From RGIG3077 sp045541475 (GTDB lineage: Bacteria; Bacillota; Clostridia; Oscillospirales; Ruminococcaceae), in NCBI GenBank assembly GCA_045541475.1, contig JAZQJI010000009.1, positions 1 to 51,107 on the forward strand: a stretch of DNA of 51,107 bases. Reading direction: 5' to 3'. The notes below the pieces were generated by a model. The model did no database searches. It was not told where the DNA came from and saw only the letters and a program-made list of their open reading frames with translations. The translations under genes were made by a program, and so were the position numbers. Below are positions 1-8,500 of the stretch, piece by piece (the stretch's first letter is position 1; each line of letters opens with the position of its first letter).

Positions 1-79
1 AAATAATAGTTACTGTAATCCTTCTATTAGTCTTATTTGTATCTCTTTGTGAACACAACCCTATCCAACTGTGAAACAG

Positions 80-349
80 TCACAGTATCAATTCGTAATC
101 ATTTGAACGCTGATAGTGGTTTTCAAAGTTGTTTCTGACACGAATGATTCCTTTCTCTTTTAAAGACTTCAACGCACGAATCACAGAGCTTCGCGAGATG
201 TTGCATTCACACGCTATCTTGTTGTAACTCGGAAAGCATTTTCCTGTCACAGAGTTTCTGCACTTGCATAGATAACACAGCACACAGAACTCATAAGGTG
301 ATAGCTTTAATTCGAATATCTTGTTTGGTAGCTTTACAAATCCGTTCAT
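80..349 (-). CDS. helix-turn-helix (HTH_36-type) DNA-binding protein
   Basis: Small protein of 89 residues with a winged helix-turn-helix of the kind found in replication-initiator-like and phage or plasmid HTH_36 proteins. The core reads FPSYNKIA, then NISRSSVIRALKSLKEKGII, a classic recognition helix followed by a wing. It probably binds DNA as a regulator or replication accessory factor. An upstream in-frame ATG at 421 would add 24 residues, but the ATG at 349 has a strong AAAGGAG about 7 bases upstream, so I chose 349. A short perfect inverted repeat (68-86) lies at the stop codon. It is transcribed away from the restriction-modification locus. The exact partner or regulon cannot be told. 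Confidence 0.75.
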   Translation of the reverse strand: MNGFVKLPNKIFELKLSPYEFCVLCYLCKCRNSVTGKCFPSYNKIACECNISRSSVIRALKSLKEKGIIRVRNNFENHYQRSNDYELIL

Positions 350-550
350 AGAACTTCTCCTTTCACTTGTATAGGGGTAGATGAAAGAGTTTTGATACCC
401 CTTTTTTAATGACTTTTTCAAAACTTTGTATCCTTGTACAAAACGCGCGCACCTATTTTATACAGGTTGATGTAAAAAACAATGCAAACATAAAATCACA
501 CCGAACAGAATCTGTTGTTCGGTGTTGTGCATTTTATTCACTTGTTGCAC

Positions 551-584
551 AAAAAACTCCGCAAGCCCGATAAGACCTGCGGAG
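551..584 (-). terminator. intrinsic terminator
   Basis: On the minus strand the arms CTCCGCA (584-578) and TGCGGAG (563-557) are followed directly by six T. This is a textbook Rho-independent terminator, but no clear gene lies upstream of it on that strand within the window. Confidence 0.7.
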
Positions 585-785
585 GCATTGCCTGCCTATG
601 ATGTTGTACTTCTCGCCGTGGTATAATTCTTTGATTGTGAGCTGCACCATACAAGCACCCTTGCAGCAAGCAACATCCCCACAAGTCTACATGCAAATGC
701 GATGAATATTGGGTTGACGGAAGCGTACTCAAGATTTAAGTTGACATTTTTATTAACAATGTACAATAATTCGGACTTTGTTGCC

Positions 786-814
786 TTGATTTAACACAAG
801 TTTTGTGATATAAT
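786..814 (+). promoter_or_regulatory. sigma-A promoter of the former methylase operon, with dyad
   Basis: TTGATT at 786-791, a 17-base spacer and TATAAT at 809-814. A dyad CACAA-GTT-TTGTG (795-807) sits inside the spacer and could be an operator for a controller protein. The promoter originally served the Dam-type methylase at 854 and now drives the DpnD/DpnI-like cassette inserted behind it. Confidence 0.75.
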
Positions 815-853
815 CATCATGGATAGTTATACACAGCTCTGAAAGGAGTTTTC

Positions 854-934
854 ATGAAATACAAAACTGTAAAACCGTTTGTAAAGTGGGCAGGTGGAAA
901 GAGCCAGCTCCTTAATAAATTTTGTGTTTGGTGA
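854..934 (+). pseudogene. Dam-type DNA adenine methylase, N-terminal remnant
   Basis: The reading frame starts at ATG 854 behind GAAAGGAG and encodes the N-terminal signature of D12-class (Dam/DpnM) GATC adenine methylases: VKPFVKWAGGKSQLL, which carries the WAGGK S-adenosylmethionine-binding motif. After about 22 residues the similarity ends and a TGA follows at 932-934, so more than 230 residues of the usual enzyme are missing. The break coincides with the start of the DpnD/DpnI-like cassette. The short frame may still be translated and could couple ribosomes into the next gene, whose ATG lies 4 bases beyond the stop. It cannot methylate DNA. Confidence 0.85.
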
Positions 935-938
935 TATT

Positions 939-1139
939 ATGGGTAGATTTTTTATTACAATAGAAGAAACTGTTTCAAAGACTTTTGAAGTTATGGCAGA
1001 AAATGAAAAGCAAGCTAAAAAAATAGCTATGAATAATTATAATTCAGGGAAATTCATGCTTGCTCCAGGAGAATTAACATACAAGCAAATTCAAGTTTGT
1101 GATGATGATAATACTTTAATAGATTGGGAAGAATTCTGA
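939..1139 (+). CDS. dpnD: DpnD/PcfM-like small protein
   Basis: A 66-residue protein matching the DpnD/PcfM C-terminal domain: FFITIEETVSKTFEV, then an Ala/Lys-rich helix, then LAPGELTYKQIQV. DpnD is the partner of unknown role encoded beside the DpnI endonuclease in Streptococcus pneumoniae; the pneumococcal protein is about twice as long, so this is essentially the conserved C-terminal domain alone. The ATG at 939 was chosen because an upstream in-frame start would lie inside the methylase remnant; GGTGA lies just upstream and translation is probably coupled to the remnant. Its TGA overlaps the ATG of the DpnI-like gene by one base. The function is unknown beyond its association with DpnI. 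Confidence 0.8.
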   Translation: MGRFFITIEETVSKTFEVMAENEKQAKKIAMNNYNSGKFMLAPGELTYKQIQVCDDDNTLIDWEEF

Positions 1140-1905
1140 TGAACTTTAATTTTGATATTTCTCTTGCCGAAAATTATAAAAGCAACTCACAGAAAATTCG
1201 TGTAATGAGTGAAAATTGGGTGGGTAAAATATATTCTGCCCAATTTGTGGGAACCCGCATATTTCTAATCTTGACAACAATATGCCTGTCGCAGATTTAC
1301 AATGCGATAACTGCGGTGAAATATACGAGTTAAAGAGTAAACAGGGTAAGATAGGAAACAAAATAAATGATGGTGCGTATGCTACAATGTTGAAACGAAT
1401 AAATAGTTCAAGTAATCCCGACTTGTTTATTATGAGTTATTCAAAAGATTATCAAGTAACGGATTTAATACTTATTCCTAAATTCTTTTTTGTAGAAAGT
1501 ATTATTGAGAAACGCAAACCACTTGCTCCGACAGCTCGTCGAGCTGATTGGGTCGGATGCAACATTATTTTTGGCGATGTTCCAACACAAGGTAAAATGA
1601 GAATTATTGAAAATCAAAAGATATATGATACGAAGAAAATAATTGAAAGCTACGCTCAAATTAAGAGATTACAAACCGATAACCTTGAAAGCCGGGGATG
1701 GCTCATAGACGTATTGAATTGCGTCAATAAAATAAGTACATCTGATTTTTCGTTGCAAGATGTTTATGCATTTACAGAACAGCTTCAAGAAAAACATATT
1801 AATAATCACAATATTGAAGCTAAAATACGTCAACAGTTGCAGATTTTAAAAGATAAAGGGTTTATTGAATTTACAACAAGAGGACATTATAAAAAACTAA
1901 TTTAG
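1139..1905 (+). pseudogene. dpnC: DpnI-like Gm6ATC endonuclease, one-base frameshift
   Basis: Strong match to DpnI, the type IIM enzyme that cuts GATC only when the adenine is methylated. Recognisable parts: N-terminal NLAENYKSNSQK-like segment, zinc-finger pairs CPIC and CDNC, catalytic PVAD plus ELKSK, the strongly conserved KPLAPTARRADWVGCNI, and a C-terminal winged helix (IRQQLQILKDKGFIEF) that in DpnI reads the methyl group. The frame beginning at ATG 1139 shifts at AAAA 1226-1229; adding one A would restore VGKNIFCPICGNPH, so one base has been lost from an A run, just before the first zinc ligand. Without it the product ends early. Possibilities are true inactivation, phase variation in the A tract, or an assembly or read error. 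The next gene's Shine-Dalgarno overlaps the stop. Confidence 0.9.
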
Positions 1906-1915
1906 GAGGATTATT

Positions 1916-2821
1916 GTGGCAAATATAATTGCGGTGATTTGGGATTTTGACAAAACATTAATAAGCGAATATATGCAAACCCCATTATTTGAAGAATACG
2001 GAATTGATGCAGATATGTTCTGGCGAGAAGTTAACGAATTTCCAACCAAAATGCAAGAAAAAGGTATTAGAGTTAATTCTGATACGTGCTATTTAAATTT
2101 CCTTATAAAATACGCTAAAGACGGAAGATTTAGAGGATTGAATAATCAGAAGTTATTTGAATACGGCGAAAAGCTTAAATTCTATGCTGGAATTCCAGAA
2201 ATATTCGAAAAGACTAAGGCGATAGTGGATGAAGCTAAGTATCGCGAATACGACATAAGAGTAGAGCATTATATAGTAAGTACTGGAACTGCCGAGACAA
2301 TTCGAGGCTCCAAAATCAAAAATTATGTAGATGATATATGGGGCTGTGAATTATTAGAGGATAAAGATGAGAATGGTAATCCTGTAATCAGCGAGATAAT
2401 ATATGCACTGGACAACACATCTAAAACTCGTGCACTTTTTGAAATAAATAAGGGCGTGGGAAAAAGAGATGGTGTAAGTGTTAATAGTAAAGTCTCAGAA
2501 GAGTTTAGACGTGTAAAATTTGAAAATATGATTTATATAGCTGATGGTCCAAGTGATATTCCTGCTTTTTCACTTGTCAACAAAGGAAATGGTTCAACAT
2601 TTGCTATTTATCCCAAAGGCGATATTAAAGCATTTAATCAAGTTGAAAAAATGCGAAAAGATGGCAGAATCAATATGTATGCTGAAGCAGATTACTCTGA
2701 AAATACAACTGCGTATATGTGGATATGTAACAAAGTGAAGGAATATGCTGAACGAATATACGCATCCGAGAAAATGAAGCTCGACCTTAATACTTCAGCT
2801 GCTCCATCGCACATTACATAA
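1916..2821 (+). CDS. HAD-superfamily hydrolase of the DpnI-like cassette
   Basis: A 301-residue haloacid-dehalogenase-fold protein. Motif I is WDFDKTLI near residue 11, motif II is probably the Ser/Thr of IVSTGTAE near 125, and motif IV is IADGPSDIPAFSLV near 208, so the Mg-binding aspartates are present and a phosphatase activity on a small or nucleotide-like substrate is likely. A large cap lies between motifs I and II. The start is GTG with AGGAGGA eight bases upstream, and the gene follows the DpnI-like gene by 10 bases, so it is part of the same cassette. The last 10 or so residues (AAPSHIT) may be read from the flanking methylase remnant. HAD partners are not part of the pneumococcal DpnI locus; a role in defence here is inference. 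Confidence 0.8.
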   Translation: MANIIAVIWDFDKTLISEYMQTPLFEEYGIDADMFWREVNEFPTKMQEKGIRVNSDTCYLNFLIKYAKDGRFRGLNNQKLFEYGEKLKFYAGIPEIFEKTKAIVDEAKYREYDIRVEHYIVSTGTAETIRGSKIKNYVDDIWGCELLEDKDENGNPVISEIIYALDNTSKTRALFEINKGVGKRDGVSVNSKVSEEFRRVKFENMIYIADGPSDIPAFSLVNKGNGSTFAIYPKGDIKAFNQVEKMRKDGRINMYAEADYSENTTAYMWICNKVKEYAERIYASEKMKLDLNTSAAPSHIT

Positions 2822-3150
2822 ATCTTCGTTGCTCTCAAGAGGGCGATTTATCTCAGCTTAAAGTCAAGGATTTTCTTGAACAGATGAAGCCTGTCGCTGA
2901 GGAAAGCTACCGTGTTCTGAAGAAAGGTAAGTTCTGTGCAGTTCTTATGGGAGATACCCGTCAGAAAGGCTGTATGATTCCGATGAGTTTTGATGTAATG
3001 AAAATCTTTCAGGACGCAGGTTTTACTCTGAAAGAACTTATCATCAAGGAACAACATAATTGCAAAGCAACGGGATACTGGAAAACCAACAGCGTGAAAT
3101 ATAATTTTCTGCTGATCGCACATGAGTATTTGTTTGTTTTCAGGAAGTAG
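2797..3150 (+). pseudogene. DNA methyltransferase (N4/N6 class), C-terminal remnant
   Basis: An open frame runs from about 2797 to the stop at 3150 without a proper start. Its protein contains QEGDLSQLKV, SYRVLKKGKFCAVLMGDTR, KEQHNCKATGYW and FLLIAHEYLFVFRK, which is the C-terminal half of a type II DNA modification methylase, a class distinct from the Dam-type remnant at 854. The N-terminal half with its catalytic DPPY-type motif is absent. The ATG at 2884 is internal and has no good ribosome binding site. Together with the remnant at 854 it marks the two edges of a locus whose middle was replaced by the DpnD/DpnI-like/HAD cassette. Confidence 0.8.
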
Positions 3151-3153
3151 GTA

Positions 3154-3407
3154 TTATGCTAAACCAAATTTTGATAATCCTTCAATCAGCATTCTTCTAC
3201 GTGAACAATTCCAATATGCACAGTCTTGCTCCATAAACAACCATTTAATTGCTATTTGTATTAGATATTGTGCTCTTTCGGAATCACAAAAATAAACGCT
3301 AATGTACGTGCGGTGCGTTCCGCATTTATCTGCAAACGCTTCTTGTGATATCCCATGGTAACACGGTATTTCTTTAAGTTGGCTCCAAAAACTTTTATAA
3401 TATCCAT
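3154..3407 (-). pseudogene. XRE-family controller-like regulator, frameshifted
   Basis: On the minus strand ATG 3407 begins MDIIKVFGANLKKYRVTMG; after a one-base loss near 3350-3353 the next frame continues ISQEAFADKCGTHRTYIS, together a typical Cro/C1 helix-turn-helix like the controller (C) proteins of restriction-modification systems. After TYIS the expected ERG segment is missing and the frame runs into an unrelated tail (SERAQYLIQIAIKWLF to IEGLSKFGLA) ending at 3154. The tail could be the end of a deleted restriction endonuclease or another gene. The gene converges on the methylase remnant at 3150. I read it as debris of the original system. Confidence 0.6.
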
Positions 3408-3566
3408 AGCAATTACCGCCTGTTTTACATTATAATTATAGCAAATACCATAAGTCTACATAATAATCGGAAACACTGTACCGGTTGATCCGGTATATAT
3501 TATTGCAAAGACAATAAAAAATGCCTTAACACGAATAATCTTAATCAACAGAAAAGGAGCGAGTTC
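3408..3566. promoter_or_regulatory. intergenic region with CCGG dyad
   Basis: Contains the inverted repeat TACCGG-ttgat-CCGGTA at 3479-3495, between the controller-like remnant and the unknown gene at 3567. It could be an operator or simply a small hairpin; no flanking promoter is clear. Confidence 0.3.
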
Positions 3567-4613
3567 TTGGCACAACAATTTGATATAAAAATACTAAACG
3601 AAATAGTTAACGACGCTTTTTGGCTCAGTTTTATTCTAAACGTCAAGCGAAATATAGTTGATTATAAGCAAAAAGAACTGCTCAGTGTTTTTCTTATTGT
3701 TTATGGAAGTGTTTTTTGTGAAGAAGTGCTTTGTGCTGAATGTGGAGGTATTAAAGAGGAAACTAATATCACCAGAAAAGATATCGCAGATTTTCGTAAT
3801 AACAATTTAAAAAAATGCTATACAAGCACTTCTAAAACTGCATTGCGAATAACTAAAGAAATGGGTACCGATTTTAATAGTTATACTTTTGATATAGTGC
3901 TAAAATTAATCGGTACAACAATTATCGACACTAATTATCGCAACTGGGATGTTATAAAAGAAGAAAACAAATCGCTTCTTAACGGAATTGTAATAACACC
4001 AGAAAAGTGGATGGAGTATTTAATGCCTGATCTTTATCCTGTTATTCTTAAGGAGTTAGAACCAATTTTTAAACAGACAATCGAACGGATCAACAAATTG
4101 AATATTGAAGACAAATCATATTCAACCTATAAATTGTTCAGCAAATCATCGCTTGGTCTTGATGATAAATACTATATTCTCCAGCGCATAGGCTTATTGC
4201 AAACGCTTCGTCTGATAGATTCGTTGTTTTGCAAAAGACTTGTTATATCCATTGGAGAAATGAGTTTTGATTTCGAGATTTTCATAACAAAATGCAAAGC
4301 CATTGTGCTAGAGATGCTATGGAATGATAAAAAGCAAAACAAAAGTATTTCTATTTTGAATGAGGTATTTGCTAAAAATAAAACCACGATGCCTGACGAG
4401 TTTTATGCAATAAACAGAAGAATTAGAGACAATATTCATTATCAAAAATATCATTATATTACTTCAGAAGAGTATGAATTAGTAAGAAAATATCAAGATG
4501 TATATTTTGAAAATATTATCGAAACTTTTGAAAAACATTTGAATTTGAAGTTTGGCATATCATATGAAATCGGTTTGTCTTTAGCTAAAATTCAATGGTG
4601 GGCATCACACTGA
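3567..4613 (+). CDS. uncharacterised protein, 348 residues
   Basis: I do not recognise this family. The start is TTG at 3567 with AAGGAG about 8 bases upstream. The protein is soluble, mixed charged and mostly helical by composition. Notable spots are a CxxC near residues 57-60 (CAEC), a conserved-looking PEKWMEYLMPDLYP stretch in the middle, and a late RRIRDNIHY segment (R-X5-H), which resembles but does not prove a HEPN ribonuclease motif (a helix pair with an RNxxxH-like site). It stands alone between restriction-modification debris and a HipB-like gene, is AT-rich like its neighbours, and has no partner in an operon. A defence or toxin role is only suggested by position. Confidence 0.6.
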   Translation: MAQQFDIKILNEIVNDAFWLSFILNVKRNIVDYKQKELLSVFLIVYGSVFCEEVLCAECGGIKEETNITRKDIADFRNNNLKKCYTSTSKTALRITKEMGTDFNSYTFDIVLKLIGTTIIDTNYRNWDVIKEENKSLLNGIVITPEKWMEYLMPDLYPVILKELEPIFKQTIERINKLNIEDKSYSTYKLFSKSSLGLDDKYYILQRIGLLQTLRLIDSLFCKRLVISIGEMSFDFEIFITKCKAIVLEMLWNDKKQNKSISILNEVFAKNKTTMPDEFYAINRRIRDNIHYQKYHYITSEEYELVRKYQDVYFENIIETFEKHLNLKFGISYEIGLSLAKIQWWASH

Positions 4614-4778
4614 TTGGTAATACATATGCATGTTGAACCGTGAATGCCACCTATATAGCAAATCATTTTATCACATCTTATCATAATAATCATGCCGTAT
4701 TTCATACGACAAACTCATTATAATCCGCATTTTTACACCTTAACGGATACCATCCGACATCAACACACATATTTCAGT

Positions 4779-4845
4779 CCCTATCGGGTATAAATTTCAG
4801 TGTAAAGTGTTGACATTATACCCGATAGGGTGTATAATGCAGGTA
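4779..4845 (+). promoter_or_regulatory. promoter and perfect 15-bp inverted-repeat operator of the HipB-like gene
   Basis: TTGACA at 4810-4815, exactly 17 bases, then TATAAT at 4833-4838: a consensus sigma-A promoter. Identical 15-base arms in inverted orientation lie at 4779-4793 (CCCTATCGGGTATAA) and 4816-4830 (TTATACCCGATAGGG). The right arm fills the spacer between -35 and -10, the left arm lies upstream, so a bound dimer pair would block RNA polymerase. The predicted start of transcription is about 4845, the A of the ATG. Confidence 0.85.
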
Positions 4846-5045
4846 TGAATACAATTGCTGAATTTATCAAACAAAAAAGAAAAGAAGCAGGACTCACCCA
4901 AGAAGAGTTTGCAATCCACAGTGGACTCGGACTGCGTTTTGTTCGTGAGCTCGAGCAAGGCAAGGAAACGGTTCGTATGGACAAAGTAAATCAAGCTCTT
5001 TCAATGTTTGGCATGAAGGCAGTTCCCGGAAGAAAGGATGACTAA
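4845..5045 (+). CDS. HipB/y4mF-type XRE antitoxin-regulator
   Basis: A 66-residue Cro/C1-type helix-turn-helix protein: FIKQKRKEAGLTQEEFAIHSGLGLRFVRELEQGK followed by VRMDKVNQALSMFGM, the C-terminal strand pattern typical of HipB-like antitoxins that bind a HipA kinase and repress their own operon. A GTG at 4830 would add five residues but lies upstream of the predicted transcription start, so ATG 4845 is preferred; the message would then be leaderless, with no Shine-Dalgarno. The stop overlaps the ATG of a hipA remnant (TAATG), as in hipBA operons. Since the toxin is broken, this protein is an orphan regulator bound to the operator directly upstream. Confidence 0.85.
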   Translation: MNTIAEFIKQKRKEAGLTQEEFAIHSGLGLRFVRELEQGKETVRMDKVNQALSMFGMKAVPGRKDD

Positions 5046-5160
5046 TGGAAGCATACAGAACAGCGTATGTATATGCGCGGAACACCTTTGCAGAACCTTG
5101 AAGGAAACAGATTCGGGATAGGTATATATTCCTTCTCTGTATATATAAATATATATAATA
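5045..5160 (+). pseudogene. hipA-like toxin remnant
   Basis: The ATG at 5045 overlaps the hipB-like stop and encodes MEAYRTAYVYARNTFAEP before a stop at 5101. In another frame from about 5063 the sequence reads YMRGTPLQNLEGNRFGIGIY. Joined, these resemble the first 25 residues of HipA kinases (a short strand, G-T-x-x-G-x-L-E, then a Tyr/Phe-rich strand). The kinase domain of about 400 residues is absent and the sequence turns into AT-rich repeats near 5140. The call rests on position and a short match. Confidence 0.5.
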
Positions 5161-5297
5161 TTAATCCTTAAAAGTATCCGAGAGTAAGACAGCGCCCGTA
5201 CGAAATATTGTTGTGCTTTGCAACGTTAGTTTGTTCGGGTTTGTCAATTTTTTCTACAAGACTATTTGTGTGTCTTTCAGACTTTAAACAGTTTGCG

Positions 5298-5352
5298 TAA
5301 AACAAAAGCAACAATCAAACGGCGATTTTTCGTTGATTGTTGCTTTTTTGTG
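5298..5352. repeat. hairpin repeat, copy 1
   Basis: Perfect 15-bp arms AAAAGCAACAATCAA (5304-5318) and its complement (5333-5347), loop beginning ACGGCGA, followed by T-rich sequence and TGTGTGTTC. The same arms, loop start and trailing TGTGTTC recur at 16794-16838, so this is a repeated element. It could end transcription on the plus strand. Confidence 0.75.
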
Positions 5353-5469
5353 TGTGTTCATTTTGGGCGCACATTGCGTCTGAGGTTAAGTTTTGGTGTT
5401 ATAATGAAGTTACGAACGGATAGTGTTTGGGATTTGATAAAAAAGTATGGCAATGTTTTTGAAAAAACA

Positions 5470-5496
5470 AAACTGACTCCGTCAAAAAACGGAGTC
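5470..5496 (-). terminator. terminator of the CHAP-dockerin gene
   Basis: Arms CTGACTCCG and CGGAGTCAG close on the minus strand and are followed there by TTTTGTTTTTTC. It lies about 50 bases beyond the stop of the 1353-residue protein. Confidence 0.8.
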
Positions 5497-5546
5497 AGTA
5501 TGTTGCTTAAATCAGCCATAGGGATTTTTATCCTATGCGAAATTCT

Positions 5547-8500
5547 TTATTCCGAAACAATACTATTCCATATCTCTACATACTTTTCAGATTCGCTTAA
5601 TTCGCCTGCATAACCAGCACTTAATGATGTATATTTTGCAACCGTTGCTGCATCCTTTGCATCAATTGTACAGTCGCCATTGGCATCGCCCACAAATTTT
5701 GCAAGTTCATCATCAACCTCTGATAATACCAAATCGTCCGAGTTTTGAACAATAGCGCTTTGCGAAGTGTATTTTGCAATTGTAGCAGCATCTTTGGCGT
5801 CAACATTATGATCAAGATTTGCATCGCCTCGTTGAGCAACGCAAACATCGACACTACCAATTATGCTAGTGCCATTGGTTTCACAATAATCTGCCACTGC
5901 TGTGTTGCTGCCGTTGTAAATCACATTGACATTAAACTTCTGCATTGGCGTGCCCTCATCGTACGCATTCCAATAAAGAGAATATGGCGAAGGGGTGTTT
6001 GCAAGAGTGCAATCAGCCGTGATATCAATATTTTCGCCGTTGCTGAATTCTGCTGTTACAGAATAATTGTTCAATATAGCTGTTGATTTATCATCGGCAT
6101 ACATATACGCTGATGTTTTGCTCGTACAAGTTACGCCTGTGCATACGCTCATCGGCGCCCATTGTGCGTAAACGGTAAGATTTCCTGTGTAACAATAGAG
6201 TCCGCTATTATTGAAATACGCTGTTCCTTTAATACATTTGCCATCCGCATCATACACTTTTGTGCCGCCATTTGCCGCTGTGTAATATCCTGTCAGGGTA
6301 TATCCTGTTCTGGTGGCTTTTCCAATAGAACACCAATTGCTTGTGCCGTATATCAAATTTGGAGAACGTGTTACAACTGTTGTGCTGTTGTTGTACACCC
6401 CTCCGTTGGGATCCACTTTAAACACATACTCATTAGCAATCCATATTGCGCACAAGGTCTGTGCCGATGTGATTGTAACCTTTGTAGTTGATGTGATTTC
6501 GGTTCCGTTTGATGTCGCCGTATACCATCCGCCGAAAGTGTAACCTGTTCTTGTGGGAGTCGGCAGAGTACCGTAAGTCGAGCCATAAGTTACAGTTTTG
6601 CTTGCAGTGGAGCAGATTCCACCATTAGCATTAAAAGTAACGGTATATTGATTTGTGCTCCATTGAGCGTAAAGTGTCTGCGCTGCCGTGATAGATACAG
6701 TAGTATCTGCAGTGATTTTTGTACCGCCCGAAGCAGCCGTATACCAGCCACTGAAAGTATATCCCGTTCTTGTAGGCGTAGGCAAAGTACCGTAAGTCGA
6801 GCCATAAGTTACGGATTTGCTTGCGGTAGAGCAGGTTCCACCATTAGCATTAAAAGTAACTGTATACTGATTTGGTGTCCACTGTGCATAAACTGTTAAA
6901 TCGCTTGCGTAACAGTAATTATTGTTTTCACTCCAATATGCAGTACCTGGCACGCATTTGCCATCAGCCTCGTAAATCTTTACGCCGCCGCTTGCAGCTG
7001 TGTAATATCCCGACAAAGTATACCCTGTTCTTGTAGCTATCCATATATACCAATTGTTGCTTGTGCCATATATCATCTTTGCGGAATGAGTCACAACTGA
7101 TGCACTATTACTATATATGCCACCATTGGGATCAACTTTAAGCACATACTCATTAGCAGTCCATATTGCGTACAAGGTCTGTGCCGATGTTGTTGTAACT
7201 TTCGTAGTTGATGTAATTTCGGTTCCGTTTGATGTTGCCGTATACCATCCGCCGAAAGTATAGCCTGTTCTTGTGGGTGTTGGCAAAGTACCGTAAGTTG
7301 AACCGTAAGTTACAGTTTTGCTTGCCGTTGAACAGCTTCCGCCATTAGCGTTGAAGGTCACCGTTGGAGTGGCTACAACAAAATTGAGATAGTAAGTTGT
7401 TTTGTTTCCTACTGAATCATAAGCATAAATATGGGTTATATATGCTCCTGTTTCGTTATTATGGTCGCTGATATTCACACGATAGCTCCAAGTTGTGCCG
7501 TTTTGAGTGCCCATAGCAGTTGATGTTTTTAACCACCAATCGTCTTGCAAATCGTCTTGACCATTTAATTCCGTCCACGTAGGAAACACCACCCTATCAA
7601 CAGCCACATTATCTGTTGCCGTACAATTAACAGTGTAACCTTTTCCGTCAATATCGCTTATATAGACACTTGAAATTGTAGGCTTGGTTGCTTCGCCCCA
7701 CTGTGCATAAACTGTTAAATCGCCTGCATAACAGTATTTATTGTTTTCGTTCCAATATGTAGTACCCGGCACGCATTTGCCGTCAGCTTCATAAATCTTT
7801 ACACCGCCGCTTGCAGCTGTAAAGAATCCTGTTAATGTATAACCGGTTCTCGTCGCAACTCCAATCGAATACAAATTAGCCGTACCATAGGTGAGTCCGG
7901 GCGCAACTGTAACAATTTCTGTACTGTTTTGATACTTTCCACCATTGGGATCAACCTTAAGTACATATTGGTTAGCAGTCCATATTGCGTACAAGGTCTG
8001 TGCTGATGTGATTGTAACCTTTGTAGTTGATGTAATTTCGGTTCCGTTTGATGTTGCCGTATACCAACCGCTAAAAGTATAACCTGTTCTTGTGGGAGTC
8101 GGCAGAGTACCGTAAGTTGAACCGTAAGTTACAGACTTGCTTGCTGTCGAACAACTTCCACCATTAGCATTAAAAGTAACGGTATATTGATTTGTGCTCC
8201 ATTGAGCGTAAAGCGTCTGCGCTGCTGTGATAGATACCTTAGTATCTGCAGTGATTTTTGTGCCACCCGAAGCAGCAGTATACCAACCGCTAAAAGTATA
8301 ACCTGTTCTTGTAGGTGTCGGCAAAGTACCGTAAGTCGAGCCATAAGTTACGGATTTGCTTGCGGTGGAGCAAGTTCCGCCGTTTGCATTAAAGGTAACA
8401 GTATAGCTGTTTGCGCTCCATTGAGCATAAAGTGTCTGCGCTGCTGTAATCGATACTTTAGTATCTGCAGTGATTTTTGTGCCACCCGAAGCGGCAGTGT

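Larger units (their letters stand above)
350..853. other. intergenic region with hairpins and a divergent promoter
   Basis: No convincing gene is seen in about 500 bases. It holds an inverted repeat at 498-524 (arms ACACCGAACA and TGTTCGGTGT), a minus-strand intrinsic terminator at 551-584 and a plus-strand promoter at 786-814. A possible 38-residue reading frame (534-650, minus) starts after AAGGG but contains the terminator, so this stretch may instead be the end of a small RNA or a gene remnant. Confidence 0.5.
5161..5546. other. intergenic region with hairpin repeat and terminator
   Basis: No gene is supported here. It holds the 15-bp-arm hairpin repeat at 5304-5347 and the minus-strand terminator at 5470-5496, both listed separately. 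Confidence 0.5.

Noticed and set aside
534..650. 38-residue minus-strand reading frame with AAGGG upstream
   Set aside because: It contains a strong terminator hairpin and T run, so it is more likely part of an RNA end or leader than a gene.
1226..1232. Programmed -1 frameshifting in the DpnI-like gene
   Set aside because: The sequence lacks an X-XXY-YYZ heptamer in the right frame and there is no clear stimulatory stem after it.
4830..4844. GTG start adding five residues to the HipB-like protein
   Set aside because: It lies within the right operator arm and -10 region, upstream of the predicted transcription start.
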